A stretch of DNA of 64,000 nt from Arsenicibacter rosenii (GTDB taxonomy: Bacteria > Bacteroidota > Bacteroidia > Cytophagales > Spirosomataceae): positions 1 through 64,000 of the forward strand of contig NZ_MORL01000016.1 in assembly GCF_001870735.1 (NCBI RefSeq), written 5' to 3'. Under the pieces are notes generated by a model. The model saw only the letters and a program-made list of their open reading frames with translations. It had not been told where the DNA came from and did not search any database. Position numbers and translations under genes: made by a program. Below, piece after piece: positions 28,338-38,113 of the stretch. Positions within the stretch are counted from its first letter, which is position 1, and the number at the start of each line of letters is the position of its first letter.

Positions 28338-28934
28338 TTATAGCCCGAGGAAACCGCCGCCTTTCCACGTCTTGCGCATACCGCGCAGAAGGATCAGAAT
28401 GGCGAAAATACCGAACAGAATAGCCAGCAGATTGATCTTCAGCAACGCAAATACGATGGCAAACAAAACCAGTACCACCCCCGCTTTCAGGTTCCAGTTG
28501 ATCCGCTCCCAGGCGGTTTTCGGCTTTTTTTCCGGCAGGCCAAAAAACTCCCGCAGGGTCATCCCTTTTTTCTGCGTCTTTGGTCTCGGACGGGGTTGCT
28601 GCGGCTCAGACACCGGTGTATTGGCCGACACGTTCAGTAACCGCTGAATATGCTGCAAACGACGCTGCACCTGCTTGTTTGCCGACGAAGTAGTCAGTTG
28701 CCGGTCAACAGTAGCCACCGCTTCAGGCGTTACGGGTTCGGCGGGCAGCGCCTCAAAAGCGATGTCTGCCCGGGTTGTATCAACGGGTATGTCGGCAGAA
28801 GCCGTCGGTGCGGCGGCTTGTTTTGCGGCATAATGGTCTGTCGGGGTGCGCTGAAGTAACGCATACGGACGGTGGCAGGCCACCATCGAAGTCAGTAAGA
28901 GCAGGACAAGCCCGCGAACCGGAATTTTTCTCAT
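28338..28934 (-). CDS. Hypothetical lipoprotein with two C-terminal membrane helices
   Basis: Not recognised. The 198-residue product has a lipoprotein signal ([11 protein letters not shown], Cys at about 20), a low-complexity middle with Ala/Pro/Thr and Arg-Pro-Lys stretches, and two hydrophobic segments near the end (about 148-165 and 167-183), separated by only a couple of residues. The region [20 protein letters not shown] precedes the helices. It lies upstream of copA on the same strand, but a promoter-like box between them suggests separate transcription. Confidence 0.65.
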   Translation of the reverse strand: MRKIPVRGLVLLLLTSMVACHRPYALLQRTPTDHYAAKQAAAPTASADIPVDTTRADIAFEALPAEPVTPEAVATVDRQLTTSSANKQVQRRLQHIQRLLNVSANTPVSEPQQPRPRPKTQKKGMTLREFFGLPEKKPKTAWERINWNLKAGVVLVLFAIVFALLKINLLAILFGIFAILILLRGMRKTWKGGGFLGL

Positions 28935-29223
28935 TCGGTAATTTTTGTCGAAAACGGACAGGCAAAAATTCCATTAAACAACGGTTAAGCCAAGCCCTGC
29001 GATATAATTAAGCCGAAAAATTATTCATCTGCGCGGTTATCAATCAGTAATTCTGCCCGAACCATACACTCAAATCAATCGCTTTTTGCCAAATTAGACT
29101 GCATCTTTGTGAACGAGTGAGCCATTAAGCAGGGCCGGCTGGTTAAACGTGATCCGGATTCCGGTCAACGATTTCACCGTTGCCTGACGGAGTACTCGTC
29201 CATGTTTTCCTTCATTTACATAA

Positions 29224-31608
29224 ATGCGACGTCTGATCTGGCTATTGCTCCTGATAACTACACCTGTTTTTGCACAACTGCAGCTCACGGCTCCGGTTGC
29301 CCGGCTGGTTGTCCAGCGCGGCAGCGACGGCACCGGTAAGCTGCTGGTAAGCGGCCTGATTAACGGCGTGGCCGCCGATCAGATTGACGCCCGGCTCACC
29401 CCCGTTGCGGCCAATCAGGGTGTGACAACCGGCTGGCAGACACTCCGGCTCGATCCGCAGAAAAATTTGTTTTACGGCTTTATTACCGGCTCCGGCGGCT
29501 GGTATATACTGACCGTACGGGCCACGCTCAACGGCGCCCTGATCAGTCAGACCACCCTGCAACCCGTCGGTATCGGCGAGGTGTTTATTACGGCCGGACA
29601 ATCGAACTCCCGTGGCTTAGGTATCGGCGATAACGACCTTGGGGCCATCAGCGACCGCGTCAGCACCATTGACACCATCAACCACTATTATCCTCCCGGC
29701 AACTCACCCCTGTTTTCGTCCGGCGATCCGATGCCGTATCCGGCCTATAAGGCCTTATCAGCCACGCGGCGTGTTTTCCCGATGGGCGAAAGTTCGTGGG
29801 GATGGGGGGAATTAGGCGATTATATCGTCAATCGCTACAATGTGCCGGTTGCGTTCTATGATGCCGGCTGGGATTCGTCGACCATCGAAAACTGGATCAA
29901 TACCGCCAATGGCATTCCGGCCTGCAACCGCTACTGGTGTAACGGCGACTGGCCGAACCTCCAGCCGTATACTAACCTCAAAAATCTGTTACAGTATTAC
30001 GGGTCAACGGGCGGGGTCCGGGCGGTTTTATGGCATCAGGGAGAAGCTGAATATGGCGATAACGGCAGCGGGAGCGTACCGTTTTATGTAGACCGGCTGC
30101 GGCAACTGATTCAGCGCAGCCGACAGGATTTCAACAACCGGAATGTACCCTGGATGATTGCCAGGGTATCGTTCGACGGATCGGTCAATAAACCGGATTT
30201 GATTACCAAACAGATTGAGGTTGTCAACACAGGCGGGCTCAACGCTTTTCTGGGGCCCTTCAACGACACGATCATTAACCGGAACGCGGGCTCGGTCGAC
30301 GTTCACTTCCGTAACAGCCAGCGTGTCACACCGTTTCCGTATTATTATCTGAACCCTAACGGTATTCCGGCCGACATGGGCCTCTCGCGTTTTGCCCGTA
30401 ACTGGAATACCAGCCTCGACAATTCGTTTTTCCAGTCGGCCACGCCGGTTCTGCCCGATCAGCTGGCTGTTACCGGCCCTGTGGCCAAAATCATCCCGGC
30501 AGGCAGCAGCCTGAGTGTAGCGTTTGTTACAGCAGGGACATTCAACAACGATAATCAATGGCAGGTGCAGCTTCTGGACGCACAGGGGCGTTTTGTGACG
30601 CTGCTGGGTGGCGGTAGCAGCAGCCCTATAACGGTCAGTCTACCCGGCTCGGTTTCATCCGGAAGTTACCGGATCCGTGTCGTGGCAACCAATCCGGTTC
30701 TGCCGGGTGTCCCATCAGCTGTCTTTCAGATCGGTACCCCGCCGGCCTCCACTGACCTTCAGTTAACACAGACCCCCAGCCGCCGGACGGTTCCTATTAA
30801 TGACACAGCAACCATTACCCTGCGCGTTCAGAACCAGGGGCCGGCAACGGCAACAAATGTAGTCGTTCAGGATCGCTTACCGGGCAATATGGTCTTTGAC
30901 GCCGGCTCGGGTATTGCCCATCAGAACGGTGTGGTTTCTACCACCTTTACCCAGATTCCGTCGGGCTCCAGCGTATCAGTTACATTCAGGGTTCGCCTGA
31001 CGGCAGCGGGCATCTACCGGAACGCTGCGGAAATCATGCTTGCCGACAATGCCGACCCCGACAGCCGTCCCGGCTCCGGCACGGCCGACGGCGAAGATGA
31101 TACCGCCATCATCGACATCCGGACTACTCCGGTCAGCGACGCCGCCGTCTTTACCTCCCCGAACCCAAACCAGTTTCCGGTCCCCGCTGTCCAGTCTAAT
31201 CAGCCAACGCCAAACCCCAATCTGGCCGATTTGTCGGTTCAGTTAGTGGCCAGTAACCGGGCCCCGGCACTCAATGAGGTACTGACTTATACGGTTCTGG
31301 TGAGCAATGCCGGTGGCGCAACGGCAAACAACATCAGTCTGGGTGCCTATTTGCCGCCCACGCAGCAGTTTGTGGCCGGTAACGCATTCAGTCAGAACGG
31401 CAATGCGCTGACGGCGACGATTGGCAGTCTGGGAGCCAACAGCACCACCTGGCTGGCTTTCAGAAGTCAGGTAACAGGCAGCGGGCAAAGCATCGTGAAG
31501 ATTCAGATCACGGCTGCGTCGCCCGCTGACCCCGATTCAACGCCCGACAACGGCACCGATAACGGTGAAGATGATACCGCCCGGGCCGACGTCCGGGTAC
31601 ATCCTTAA
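29224..31608 (+). CDS. Secreted SGNH-type esterase with two DUF11 domains
   Basis: A secreted protein of 794 residues with a signal peptide (about 1-17). The catalytic module resembles sialate O-acetylesterase/SGNH hydrolases: the Ser block is VFITAGQSNSRG and the later WHQGEAEYGD corresponds to the conserved WxQGE block. It is followed by an Ig-like region and two DUF11 repeats (about 515-640 and 660-794), each ending with DPDS and GEDDTA motifs. Natural substrates are probably acetylated glycans. No T9SS sorting tail is seen. The 3' end overlaps kdsA by 4 bp. Confidence 0.8.
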   Translation: MRRLIWLLLLITTPVFAQLQLTAPVARLVVQRGSDGTGKLLVSGLINGVAADQIDARLTPVAANQGVTTGWQTLRLDPQKNLFYGFITGSGGWYILTVRATLNGALISQTTLQPVGIGEVFITAGQSNSRGLGIGDNDLGAISDRVSTIDTINHYYPPGNSPLFSSGDPMPYPAYKALSATRRVFPMGESSWGWGELGDYIVNRYNVPVAFYDAGWDSSTIENWINTANGIPACNRYWCNGDWPNLQPYTNLKNLLQYYGSTGGVRAVLWHQGEAEYGDNGSGSVPFYVDRLRQLIQRSRQDFNNRNVPWMIARVSFDGSVNKPDLITKQIEVVNTGGLNAFLGPFNDTIINRNAGSVDVHFRNSQRVTPFPYYYLNPNGIPADMGLSRFARNWNTSLDNSFFQSATPVLPDQLAVTGPVAKIIPAGSSLSVAFVTAGTFNNDNQWQVQLLDAQGRFVTLLGGGSSSPITVSLPGSVSSGSYRIRVVATNPVLPGVPSAVFQIGTPPASTDLQLTQTPSRRTVPINDTATITLRVQNQGPATATNVVVQDRLPGNMVFDAGSGIAHQNGVVSTTFTQIPSGSSVSVTFRVRLTAAGIYRNAAEIMLADNADPDSRPGSGTADGEDDTAIIDIRTTPVSDAAVFTSPNPNQFPVPAVQSNQPTPNPNLADLSVQLVASNRAPALNEVLTYTVLVSNAGGATANNISLGAYLPPTQQFVAGNAFSQNGNALTATIGSLGANSTTWLAFRSQVTGSGQSIVKIQITAASPADPDSTPDNGTDNGEDDTARADVRVHP

Positions 31609-32414
31609 AGAATGCTTTCGCGCACCCGCACCAGGCGTTCGAGCAAGCCCTGCAGCTGGTCGAGCGGCAGCATGTTGGCGCCGTCTGATTTCGCTTCGGC
31701 CGGTACAGGGTGCGTTTCGATAAACAGCCCGTCGGCTCCGACGGCAATAGCGGCTTTAGAAATGGTAGCGATCAGCGCCGGTTTGCCGCCCGTCACACCA
31801 GACGATTGATTGGGCTGTTGCAGGGAGTGCGTACAATCCATTACAACCGGTACGCCAAACTGCTGCATGGCCGGTATATTCCGGTAATCGACCACCAGAT
31901 CGCCATAGCCGAATGAGTTACCACGGTCGGTCAGAATCACGGTAGCATCGGGGTTTACGGATTTTACCTTTTCGGCGGCAAAGCCCATGCTCTCGCCCGA
32001 CAGGAACTGCCCTTTTTTGATATTCACGGCCTTACCGGTTTTCGCAGCCGCCTCCAGCAGCTCGGTCTGGCGGCACAAAAACGCCGGAATCTGGAGTACA
32101 TCAACGGCTTCAGCCGCCATGGCTGCTTCTTCTGACTCGTGGATATCGGTCACGGTCGGAATATCGAACGTACGGCCTACTTCAGCCAGGATCGATAAGG
32201 CCAGTTCATCGCCGATGCCCGTGAAGGAATTCGCTTTTGTGCGGTTTGCTTTCCGGTATGACCCTTTGAAAATATAGGGAATGCGGAGCTTATCGGTTAT
32301 GGTAACGATCTGTTCAGCAATGCGTAAGGCCATATCACGCCCCTCAATGGCACAGGGGCCTGCCATCAGAAAAAAGTTAGGCGAATCGGTATGTTTTAAC
32401 TTGGTCAGCTGCAT
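31605..32414 (-). CDS. kdsA: 3-deoxy-8-phosphooctulonate synthase
   Basis: Condenses phosphoenolpyruvate with arabinose 5-phosphate to give KDO 8-phosphate for lipopolysaccharide. The protein has the standard length (269 residues). Family segments are FFLMAGPCAIEG, FKGSYRKANRTKANSFTG, TVTDIHE, VLQIPAFLCRQTEL and NIKKGQFLSG. The catalytic barrel appears complete. It is convergent with the SGNH/DUF11 gene, with stop codons overlapping by 4 bp. No other KDO gene is in the window. Confidence 0.96.
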   Translation of the reverse strand: MQLTKLKHTDSPNFFLMAGPCAIEGRDMALRIAEQIVTITDKLRIPYIFKGSYRKANRTKANSFTGIGDELALSILAEVGRTFDIPTVTDIHESEEAAMAAEAVDVLQIPAFLCRQTELLEAAAKTGKAVNIKKGQFLSGESMGFAAEKVKSVNPDATVILTDRGNSFGYGDLVVDYRNIPAMQQFGVPVVMDCTHSLQQPNQSSGVTGGKPALIATISKAAIAVGADGLFIETHPVPAEAKSDGANMLPLDQLQGLLERLVRVRESIL

Positions 32415-32644
32415 GTTTTACGGAATTTTTCAGAAATGCAAAGTTTGCAAAAAGCCAACGATTCTTTGGTGAGCAATCCTTGGCGACTACTGGTTTTATA
32501 CTAGAAAAGTGGATAATTCCATAGGAATGCCTGATCCGGAGTGTCCGAAGAAACCACTCCTTTTACACACATAAGCCATTGACTGTAAGAGCACTAGACC
32601 ACTTACTAACAAAAGAGATTAACGTTTTACCATCCAAAAAATTG

Positions 32645-32676
32645 TTTGACAATAAAGAGATAAATGGTTTTCTTTG
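32645..32676 (+). promoter_or_regulatory. Likely acpP promoter
   Basis: A -33 TTTG (32645-32648) is followed after 20 bp by TTTCTTTG (32669-32676), one mismatch from TAnnTTTG. The spacing fits the Bacteroidota primary sigma factor. It lies 32 bp before the acpP start codon. Confidence 0.6.
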
Positions 32677-32707
32677 CGTCGTTTTTTAACCCCAATGGAC
32701 TACTAAA

Positions 32708-32947
32708 ATGTCGGAAATTGCAACTAAAGTTAAAGCGATTATCGTTGAAAAACTGGGTGTAGAAGAGTCTGAGGTTACGCCTGAGGCAAGCTTCACTAAT
32801 GACCTGGGTGCTGACTCACTGGACACAGTTGAGTTGATCATGGAATTCGAGAAAGAATTTAACATTTCTATTCCTGACGATCAGGCTGAAAACATCGGCA
32901 CTGTTGGTCAGGCAATTACTTATCTGGAAGAAAACGCCGGCAAGTAA
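32708..32947 (+). CDS. acpP: Acyl carrier protein
   Basis: Carries growing fatty-acyl chains on a 4'-phosphopantetheine arm during type II fatty acid synthesis. The 79-residue product has the canonical [15 protein letters not shown] segment, where the Ser of DSL is the attachment site, and an acidic helical composition. It is followed by fabF and rnc, the classic Bacteroidota order. A long inverted repeat between acpP and fabF could lower fabF transcription relative to acpP. Confidence 0.97.
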   Translation: MSEIATKVKAIIVEKLGVEESEVTPEASFTNDLGADSLDTVELIMEFEKEFNISIPDDQAENIGTVGQAITYLEENAGK

Positions 32948-32952
32948 TTATG

Positions 32953-33031
32953 TTTTAAAGTTGTAGAGTTGTTACGGTTCAGCGTTCGCTAAAACAACTC
33001 TGTAGTCTGGTCTCACTCTACAACTATAAAA
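32953..33031 (+). terminator. Attenuator-like inverted repeat between acpP and fabF
   Basis: Arms of about 17 bp with one mismatch (32953-32969, containing AGTTGTAGAGT, and 33015-33031) enclose a 45-nt loop. The downstream sequence ACTTTTTCC supplies a short T tract. This could act as a partial terminator that lets acpP be expressed more than fabF. Confidence 0.5.
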
Positions 33032-33097
33032 CTTTTTCCAGTTACTTTACAGAGTTCAGAATGAGCTCTTTTGATTTTTCCCCTACAGTCCATCTGT

Positions 33098-34351
33098 ATG
33101 ACGCTTAGACGAGTTGTCGTGACGGGCCTCGGTGCATTAACACCGATAGGCAACGACGTTCCTACTTACTGGGATAATTTAGCTGCCGGTACCAGTGGTG
33201 CTGGCCCCATCACCAAATTTGACGCCAGCAAATTCAAAACACAGTTTGCCTGTGAATTGAAAGGGCTGGATGTTACACAGTACATTCCTCGTCAGGATGC
33301 ACGCAAGATGGATCCTTTCACGCATTATGCGTTGATCGCTGCCGATCAGGCTGTACGTGACTCAGGGTTAAATCTGGATACCATCAACAAAAACAAAGTT
33401 GGCGTTATCTGGGGGTCGGGCATTGGCGGTCTTAAGTCATTCGAAGAAGAAGTTATTAACTACGCTCAGGGCGATGGTACGCCTCGTCTGAACCCGTTCT
33501 TCATTGTCCGGATGATTGCCGACAGTGCACCCGGCCAGATTTCGATGCGCTACGGTTTCCGCGGACCAAACTACGTAACGGTTTCGGCCTGTGCGTCGAG
33601 TCTGAACGCGATGATCGATGCGTTTAACTACATCCGCCTGGGCCGGATCAACATCTGTGTGACAGGTGGTTCTGAGGCAGCGGTAACCCGTGCCGGTGTC
33701 GGCGGATTTAACGCCAACCGCGCCTTGTCGGAGCGTAACGATTCGCCGGAAACCGCCTCACGTCCGTACGACAAAGACCGTGACGGGTTTGTGTTGGGAG
33801 AAGGCGCCGGCGCCCTGATTCTGGAGGAATACGAACATGCCAAAGCGCGTGGTGCCAAAATCTACGCCGAGCTGATCGGTGGCGGTATGTCATCTGACGC
33901 TTACCACATCACCGCGCCACACCCTGATGGCCTTGGTGCTTACCTGGGTATGCAGGATGCCATGGATGATGCCGGCATCAAGCCTGAAGACATTGATTAC
34001 ATTAATACGCATGGCACATCGACCCCGATCGGTGACCCGCAGGAGCTGAAAGCGATTGAAAAAATCTTTGGTGAGCACGCGTTCAGGATGAACATCAGCT
34101 CAACCAAATCGCAGATCGGTCACTTACTGGGTGCCGCCGGCGCTGTTGAAGCCATCGCGTGTTTGTTTGCGTTAGAACGCCAGATCGTTCCGCCTACTAT
34201 CAACCATTTTACGGCTGATCCTGAGATTGATCCGCGTTTTAATCTGACGCTGAATCAGGCCCAGCCCCGCAAAATGACGACAGTTATGAGCAACGGTTTT
34301 GGCTTCGGTGGGCATAATGCTTCCGTTATTTTCCGAAAACTTTCTGAATAG
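33098..34351 (+). CDS. fabF: Beta-ketoacyl-ACP synthase II
   Basis: Elongates acyl-ACP with malonyl-ACP in fatty acid synthesis. The start at 33098 (MTLRRVVVTGLG) is the standard one; an upstream in-frame TTG at 33071 is not needed. Active-site residues are present: the Cys in VSACASSLNAM, the first His in NTHGTSTPIGD and the second in IGHLLGAAGAVEA. The product is 417 residues, as expected. Its stop codon shares one base with the GTG start of rnc, which indicates translational coupling. Confidence 0.96.
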   Translation: MTLRRVVVTGLGALTPIGNDVPTYWDNLAAGTSGAGPITKFDASKFKTQFACELKGLDVTQYIPRQDARKMDPFTHYALIAADQAVRDSGLNLDTINKNKVGVIWGSGIGGLKSFEEEVINYAQGDGTPRLNPFFIVRMIADSAPGQISMRYGFRGPNYVTVSACASSLNAMIDAFNYIRLGRINICVTGGSEAAVTRAGVGGFNANRALSERNDSPETASRPYDKDRDGFVLGEGAGALILEEYEHAKARGAKIYAELIGGGMSSDAYHITAPHPDGLGAYLGMQDAMDDAGIKPEDIDYINTHGTSTPIGDPQELKAIEKIFGEHAFRMNISSTKSQIGHLLGAAGAVEAIACLFALERQIVPPTINHFTADPEIDPRFNLTLNQAQPRKMTTVMSNGFGFGGHNASVIFRKLSE

Positions 34352-35115
34352 TGCAGTTTGCTTTGTCGCGCAGCGTTTTTCACCCCATACTGAGTTTCCT
34401 CCGGCTTTCTGACCTCGAGTCAAAACAAAAGCTGAAGAAGTCTATTACGCATATTATCGGCGAACGACCTTCTAATATCGGGTTGTATCAAATGGCGCTG
34501 CGCCACTCTTCTGCCTCGAAAGAGACTGTTATTCAGGGATTCCGCGAGTCAAATGAACGTCTTGAGTACTTAGGCGATGCCGTGCTTGGCATGGTTATCG
34601 CCGAGTTTCTCTTTAAAAAATACCCTTACAAAGACGAGGGCTTTCTGACCGAAATCCGCTCCCGCATCGTGAACCGGGAAGTGCTTAACGGCATTTCGCG
34701 TAAAATCGGGCTCGACCGGCTGATCGAGTACGACGGCAGCCGTACGCGCAATCTCCCCGCCCGTACATCCATGTACGGCGATGCGCTCGAAGCCCTGGTC
34801 GGGGCCGTTTACCTCGACAAAGGCTTCCGGTTTACGCGCCGGTTTATCCTTAAGGAGTTGCTGACCCACTACGATCTTGATGCCGTTGTGAACAACAACG
34901 CCAATTTCAAGAGCCGTCTGATTGAGTGGGCACAGCGTGAAGGCAAAGAAATCCGGTTTGAGATCATTTCGGAAAAAGGCAATAGCCACTACCGCGAGTT
35001 TATTGCCCAGGTCATGGTTGATGATGAGCCTTATACGACCGGCAGCGGCTACTCAAAAAAGAAAGCCGAACAGTCCGCCGCCGAGAAAGCCTTTGAAATG
35101 CTACAGTTGAAGTAG
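34351..35115 (+). CDS. rnc: Ribonuclease III
   Basis: A double-strand-specific endoribonuclease for rRNA and mRNA processing. The GTG start at 34351 overlaps the fabF stop by one base. The catalytic signature NERLEYLGDAVLGMVIAEF lies at about residues 69-87, with the second acidic cluster in DALEALVGAVYLDKG. The C-terminal double-stranded RNA-binding domain spans the last 70 residues (FKSRLIEWAQREGK to KAEQSAAEKAFEML). Length 254 is typical. Coupling with fabF is common in this phylum. Confidence 0.95.
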   Translation: MQFALSRSVFHPILSFLRLSDLESKQKLKKSITHIIGERPSNIGLYQMALRHSSASKETVIQGFRESNERLEYLGDAVLGMVIAEFLFKKYPYKDEGFLTEIRSRIVNREVLNGISRKIGLDRLIEYDGSRTRNLPARTSMYGDALEALVGAVYLDKGFRFTRRFILKELLTHYDLDAVVNNNANFKSRLIEWAQREGKEIRFEIISEKGNSHYREFIAQVMVDDEPYTTGSGYSKKKAEQSAAEKAFEMLQLK

Positions 35116-35118
35116 TTC

Positions 35119-35829
35119 TTACGGATTAAGCAGCGTATACAATCCTACCAGTAAAATCAGGAGCAATGAAATCAGCCGGAAGCGCTCGTACGTTAGCCGG
35201 TCCAGAATGATTTTGCCCATGTAGGAACCCATACCGGAAACCAGTAACAGCGGTATCGCCAGCATCAGATCGTCTGATACCAGATAATCCTGTGCCACAT
35301 AGACGCCGAACCGCGTCGCATCTACGCCAAGATCAATCAGCGCCGAGGTCGCCAGAAATACGGCCTTATCAACTCTGAAGGCCGAAAGCGTCAGTCCGCG
35401 TATGGCACCGCCTGTACCAACCAGACCCGCCATAAAACCGGCAAGTCCGCCGCCGACAGCAGCATTCGTATTCGTAGGTGAAATAACAAACCCCGGACGC
35501 AGCAACAGAAAGCCGGCAAACAAACACATAAAAATACCCAGTACCAAGGTGGCCGTATCGCCCGGAATATATCGCGACAGCCAGGCCCCTACAATTACCA
35601 GCAGGATACTCGTTATTCCGATCCGGAGAAACAGTGACCAGTCAATACCTTCCCGAAACAACGCAATTTTAGACACATTGCTGAAAAGGTGAAGCATAGC
35701 CGTAATCCCCAGCGCCCGATGGAAGCCGAAGAAGTGAATGGCGAGCGGGACAAAGAATAGCGATGAGCCGAAGCCTCCGACTGTACCGATAATTTCGGCG
35801 AGTAATGCCAATGTATAGAAAACAATCAT
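35119..35829 (-). CDS. Sulfite exporter TauE/SafE family permease
   Basis: An integral membrane protein of 236 residues with about seven to eight helices. The N-terminal VGGFGSSLFFVPLAIHFFG resembles the glycine-rich first repeat of the TauE/SafE (DUF81) family, and GLVGTGGAIRGLTLSAF supplies the second repeat motif. These permeases move small anions such as sulfite or sulfoacetate; the substrate here is unknown. It is convergent with rnc, leaving only 3 bp between the two stop codons. Confidence 0.88.
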   Translation of the reverse strand: MIVFYTLALLAEIIGTVGGFGSSLFFVPLAIHFFGFHRALGITAMLHLFSNVSKIALFREGIDWSLFLRIGITSILLVIVGAWLSRYIPGDTATLVLGIFMCLFAGFLLLRPGFVISPTNTNAAVGGGLAGFMAGLVGTGGAIRGLTLSAFRVDKAVFLATSALIDLGVDATRFGVYVAQDYLVSDDLMLAIPLLLVSGMGSYMGKIILDRLTYERFRLISLLLILLVGLYTLLNP

Positions 35830-35979
35830 ACCATCATTTTACCTGCTGAAAAGTAGGTTTTTCTCCGCATTTTACCAGCTATTTTCCGTTTTTTACGGGC
35901 AAGATGACCGAGGCCGGGCACCAGTAGCAACCTTTCCGGCACAAAGCAGTGTTAAACACATACATCAGTACCTTTTACC

Positions 35980-38043
35980 ATGACAAATACGCTGACTCCG
36001 CCCGTGGCGGTCCCCAAACCAACCGAACTGACTACTCACGGGCATACCCGTATCGACCCATATTATTACCTTAACGACCGCGAAAATCCGGACGTTATTA
36101 ACTACCTCAACGCCGAAAACGACTATCTGGAACAGGTGCTGGCTCCCGTGAAGGAATTCCGCGAAGCCTTATTTACGGAGATGAAAAACCGGATTAAGGA
36201 GCAGGATGAGTCAGTGCCCTACAAAGACGGGGACTATTTCTACTATTCACGCTTTGAAGTTGGGGGTGAATATCCGGTTCTGTGTCGTAAAAAAGGGTCT
36301 CTGACCGCAGCGGAAGATGTCATTTTTGACTGCAATGCATTGGCAGCCGGCCACGACTATTACAATCTGGGCGGCTACGAAATTTCGGACAACGACGAGC
36401 TGGCCGCTTTCGGCGAAGACACCGTCAGCCGGCGCAACTACACGCTCCGGATCAAAAACCTGGCAACGGGCGAAATCTATCCCGAAAGTATCCCGAATAC
36501 CGAAGGAGGCAGCTACGCATGGGCAGCCGACAACAAACACCTCTTTTATATCCTCCGCGACCAGCAAACGCTGCTGGGTTATCAGGTATACCGCCATGAG
36601 CTCGGCACCGATCCGGCGCAGGATGTGCTGGTATACGAAGAACAGGATAACCAGTTTTATATGGGCCTGTACCGCATGAAGTCGAAGAAATACATTGCTA
36701 TTGTGTCGGACCATAACGGCGTTTCGACGGAATACCAGTTGCTCAATGCCAGCGAGCCGACAGCGCCCTTCACGACCTTTTACCCCCGTGAGCGCGGCCA
36801 CGAATACAGCCTGGAACATTTTCAGGATACGTTTTATATCCGTACCAACGACGAGGCGGAGAACTTCCGGCTTATGGCCGTGACAGAAGGGAAACAGGCC
36901 GATAAAGCCAACTGGCAGGAAGTTATTGCGCATCGGCCCGATGTGTATCTCGAGCAAATGGAGGTGTTTGCCAATCACCTGGTGCTGGGCGAGCGCCGCG
37001 AGGGTCTGGTACAGTTGCGGGTGATTAACCAGCAGACCCGGGAAGAACATTACCTCGACTTCGGCGAGCCGGCTTACGACGCCGGGATTTCGGTGAATGC
37101 CGACTTCAATACCAATGTGCTCCGGTTCGGCTATTCATCGCTGACAACACCGGGTTCGACGTTTGACTATAACATGGACAGCCGCGAAAAAACGCTTCTG
37201 AAACAGCAGGAAGTCCTGGGCGATTTTGACCGGACCAACTATGTTTCGGAACGGATTTATGCCACCGCCCGCGACGGCGCACAGGTGCCCGTCTCGATTG
37301 TGTACCGGAAAGATACGCCCAGAGACGGTTCGGCTCCGCTGCTCCAGTATGCCTATGGCTCCTATGGCTACTCCATTGACCCGACGTTTAGTTCAACCCG
37401 TCTGAGCCTGCTCAACCGCGGCTTTATCTATGCCATTGCTCACATCCGGGGCGGTCAGGAAATGGGACGCCGGTGGTATGAAGATGGTAAGATGCTGAAA
37501 AAACGGAATACGTTCACCGATTTTGTCGATTGTTCGGAGCATTTGATAAAAGCAGGTTACACCCGAACCGACCGTCTGTTTGCCATGGGTGGCAGCGCGG
37601 GTGGCTTATTGATGGGTGCGGTTATTAACCTGCGTCCCGACCTGTACAAAGGCGTTGTGGCCGCCGTGCCGTTTGTCGATGTGGTTACGACCATGCTCGA
37701 CGAAAGCATCCCGCTCACGACCGGCGAATTTGAGGAATGGGGTAATCCAAAACAGAAAGTTTATTACGATTATATGCTTTCGTATTCGCCCTACGACAAT
37801 GTTGAGGCCAAAGCCTATCCCAACCTGCTCGTTACGACCGGTCTGCATGACTCGCAGGTACAGTACTGGGAACCGGCCAAATGGGTAGCCAAGCTACGTA
37901 CCTTGAAAACCGACAACAACCAGCTGCTGCTACATACCAATATGGAGGCTGGTCACGGAGGGGCGTCGGGGCGTTTTCAGGCCCTGAAAGACATTGCGCT
38001 GGACTTTGCCTTTGTCCTGAATCTGATGGGAATACGGAATTAA
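35980..38043 (+). CDS. ptrB: Oligopeptidase B (S9A family)
   Basis: A prolyl-oligopeptidase family serine peptidase that cuts short peptides after basic residues. The protein is 687 residues with an N-terminal segment THGHTRIDPYYYLNDRENPD, a beta-propeller domain (about 70-400) and a C-terminal alpha/beta hydrolase. The nucleophile is in MGGSAGGLLMGAV, the Asp probably near LLVTTGLHDSQV and the His in EAGHGGASGRF. The family assignment rests on AHIRGGQEMGRRWYEDGK, typical of oligopeptidase B. No signal peptide, so cytoplasmic. A 10-bp hairpin follows. Confidence 0.93.
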   Translation: MTNTLTPPVAVPKPTELTTHGHTRIDPYYYLNDRENPDVINYLNAENDYLEQVLAPVKEFREALFTEMKNRIKEQDESVPYKDGDYFYYSRFEVGGEYPVLCRKKGSLTAAEDVIFDCNALAAGHDYYNLGGYEISDNDELAAFGEDTVSRRNYTLRIKNLATGEIYPESIPNTEGGSYAWAADNKHLFYILRDQQTLLGYQVYRHELGTDPAQDVLVYEEQDNQFYMGLYRMKSKKYIAIVSDHNGVSTEYQLLNASEPTAPFTTFYPRERGHEYSLEHFQDTFYIRTNDEAENFRLMAVTEGKQADKANWQEVIAHRPDVYLEQMEVFANHLVLGERREGLVQLRVINQQTREEHYLDFGEPAYDAGISVNADFNTNVLRFGYSSLTTPGSTFDYNMDSREKTLLKQQEVLGDFDRTNYVSERIYATARDGAQVPVSIVYRKDTPRDGSAPLLQYAYGSYGYSIDPTFSSTRLSLLNRGFIYAIAHIRGGQEMGRRWYEDGKMLKKRNTFTDFVDCSEHLIKAGYTRTDRLFAMGGSAGGLLMGAVINLRPDLYKGVVAAVPFVDVVTTMLDESIPLTTGEFEEWGNPKQKVYYDYMLSYSPYDNVEAKAYPNLLVTTGLHDSQVQYWEPAKWVAKLRTLKTDNNQLLLHTNMEAGHGGASGRFQALKDIALDFAFVLNLMGIRN

Positions 38044-38049
38044 TTATAA

Positions 38050-38088
38050 GGTGGCACGAATGGGCGTCCCTGTCAGAGTCGTGCCACC
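38050..38088 (+). terminator. Hairpin after oligopeptidase B
   Basis: Perfect 10-bp arms GGTGGCACGA (38050-38059) and TCGTGCCACC (38079-38088) lie 7 bp after the ptrB stop, with a 19-nt loop and no T tract. Confidence 0.55.
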
Positions 38089-38113
38089 ACTACACAGTTC
38101 TCCTGTCAATCTT

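Noticed and set aside
32538-32564. GGAGTG/CACTCC hairpin with a T4 tract upstream of acpP
   Set aside because: No gene on the plus strand ends before it, and the 6-bp stem is short. Chance pairing cannot be excluded.
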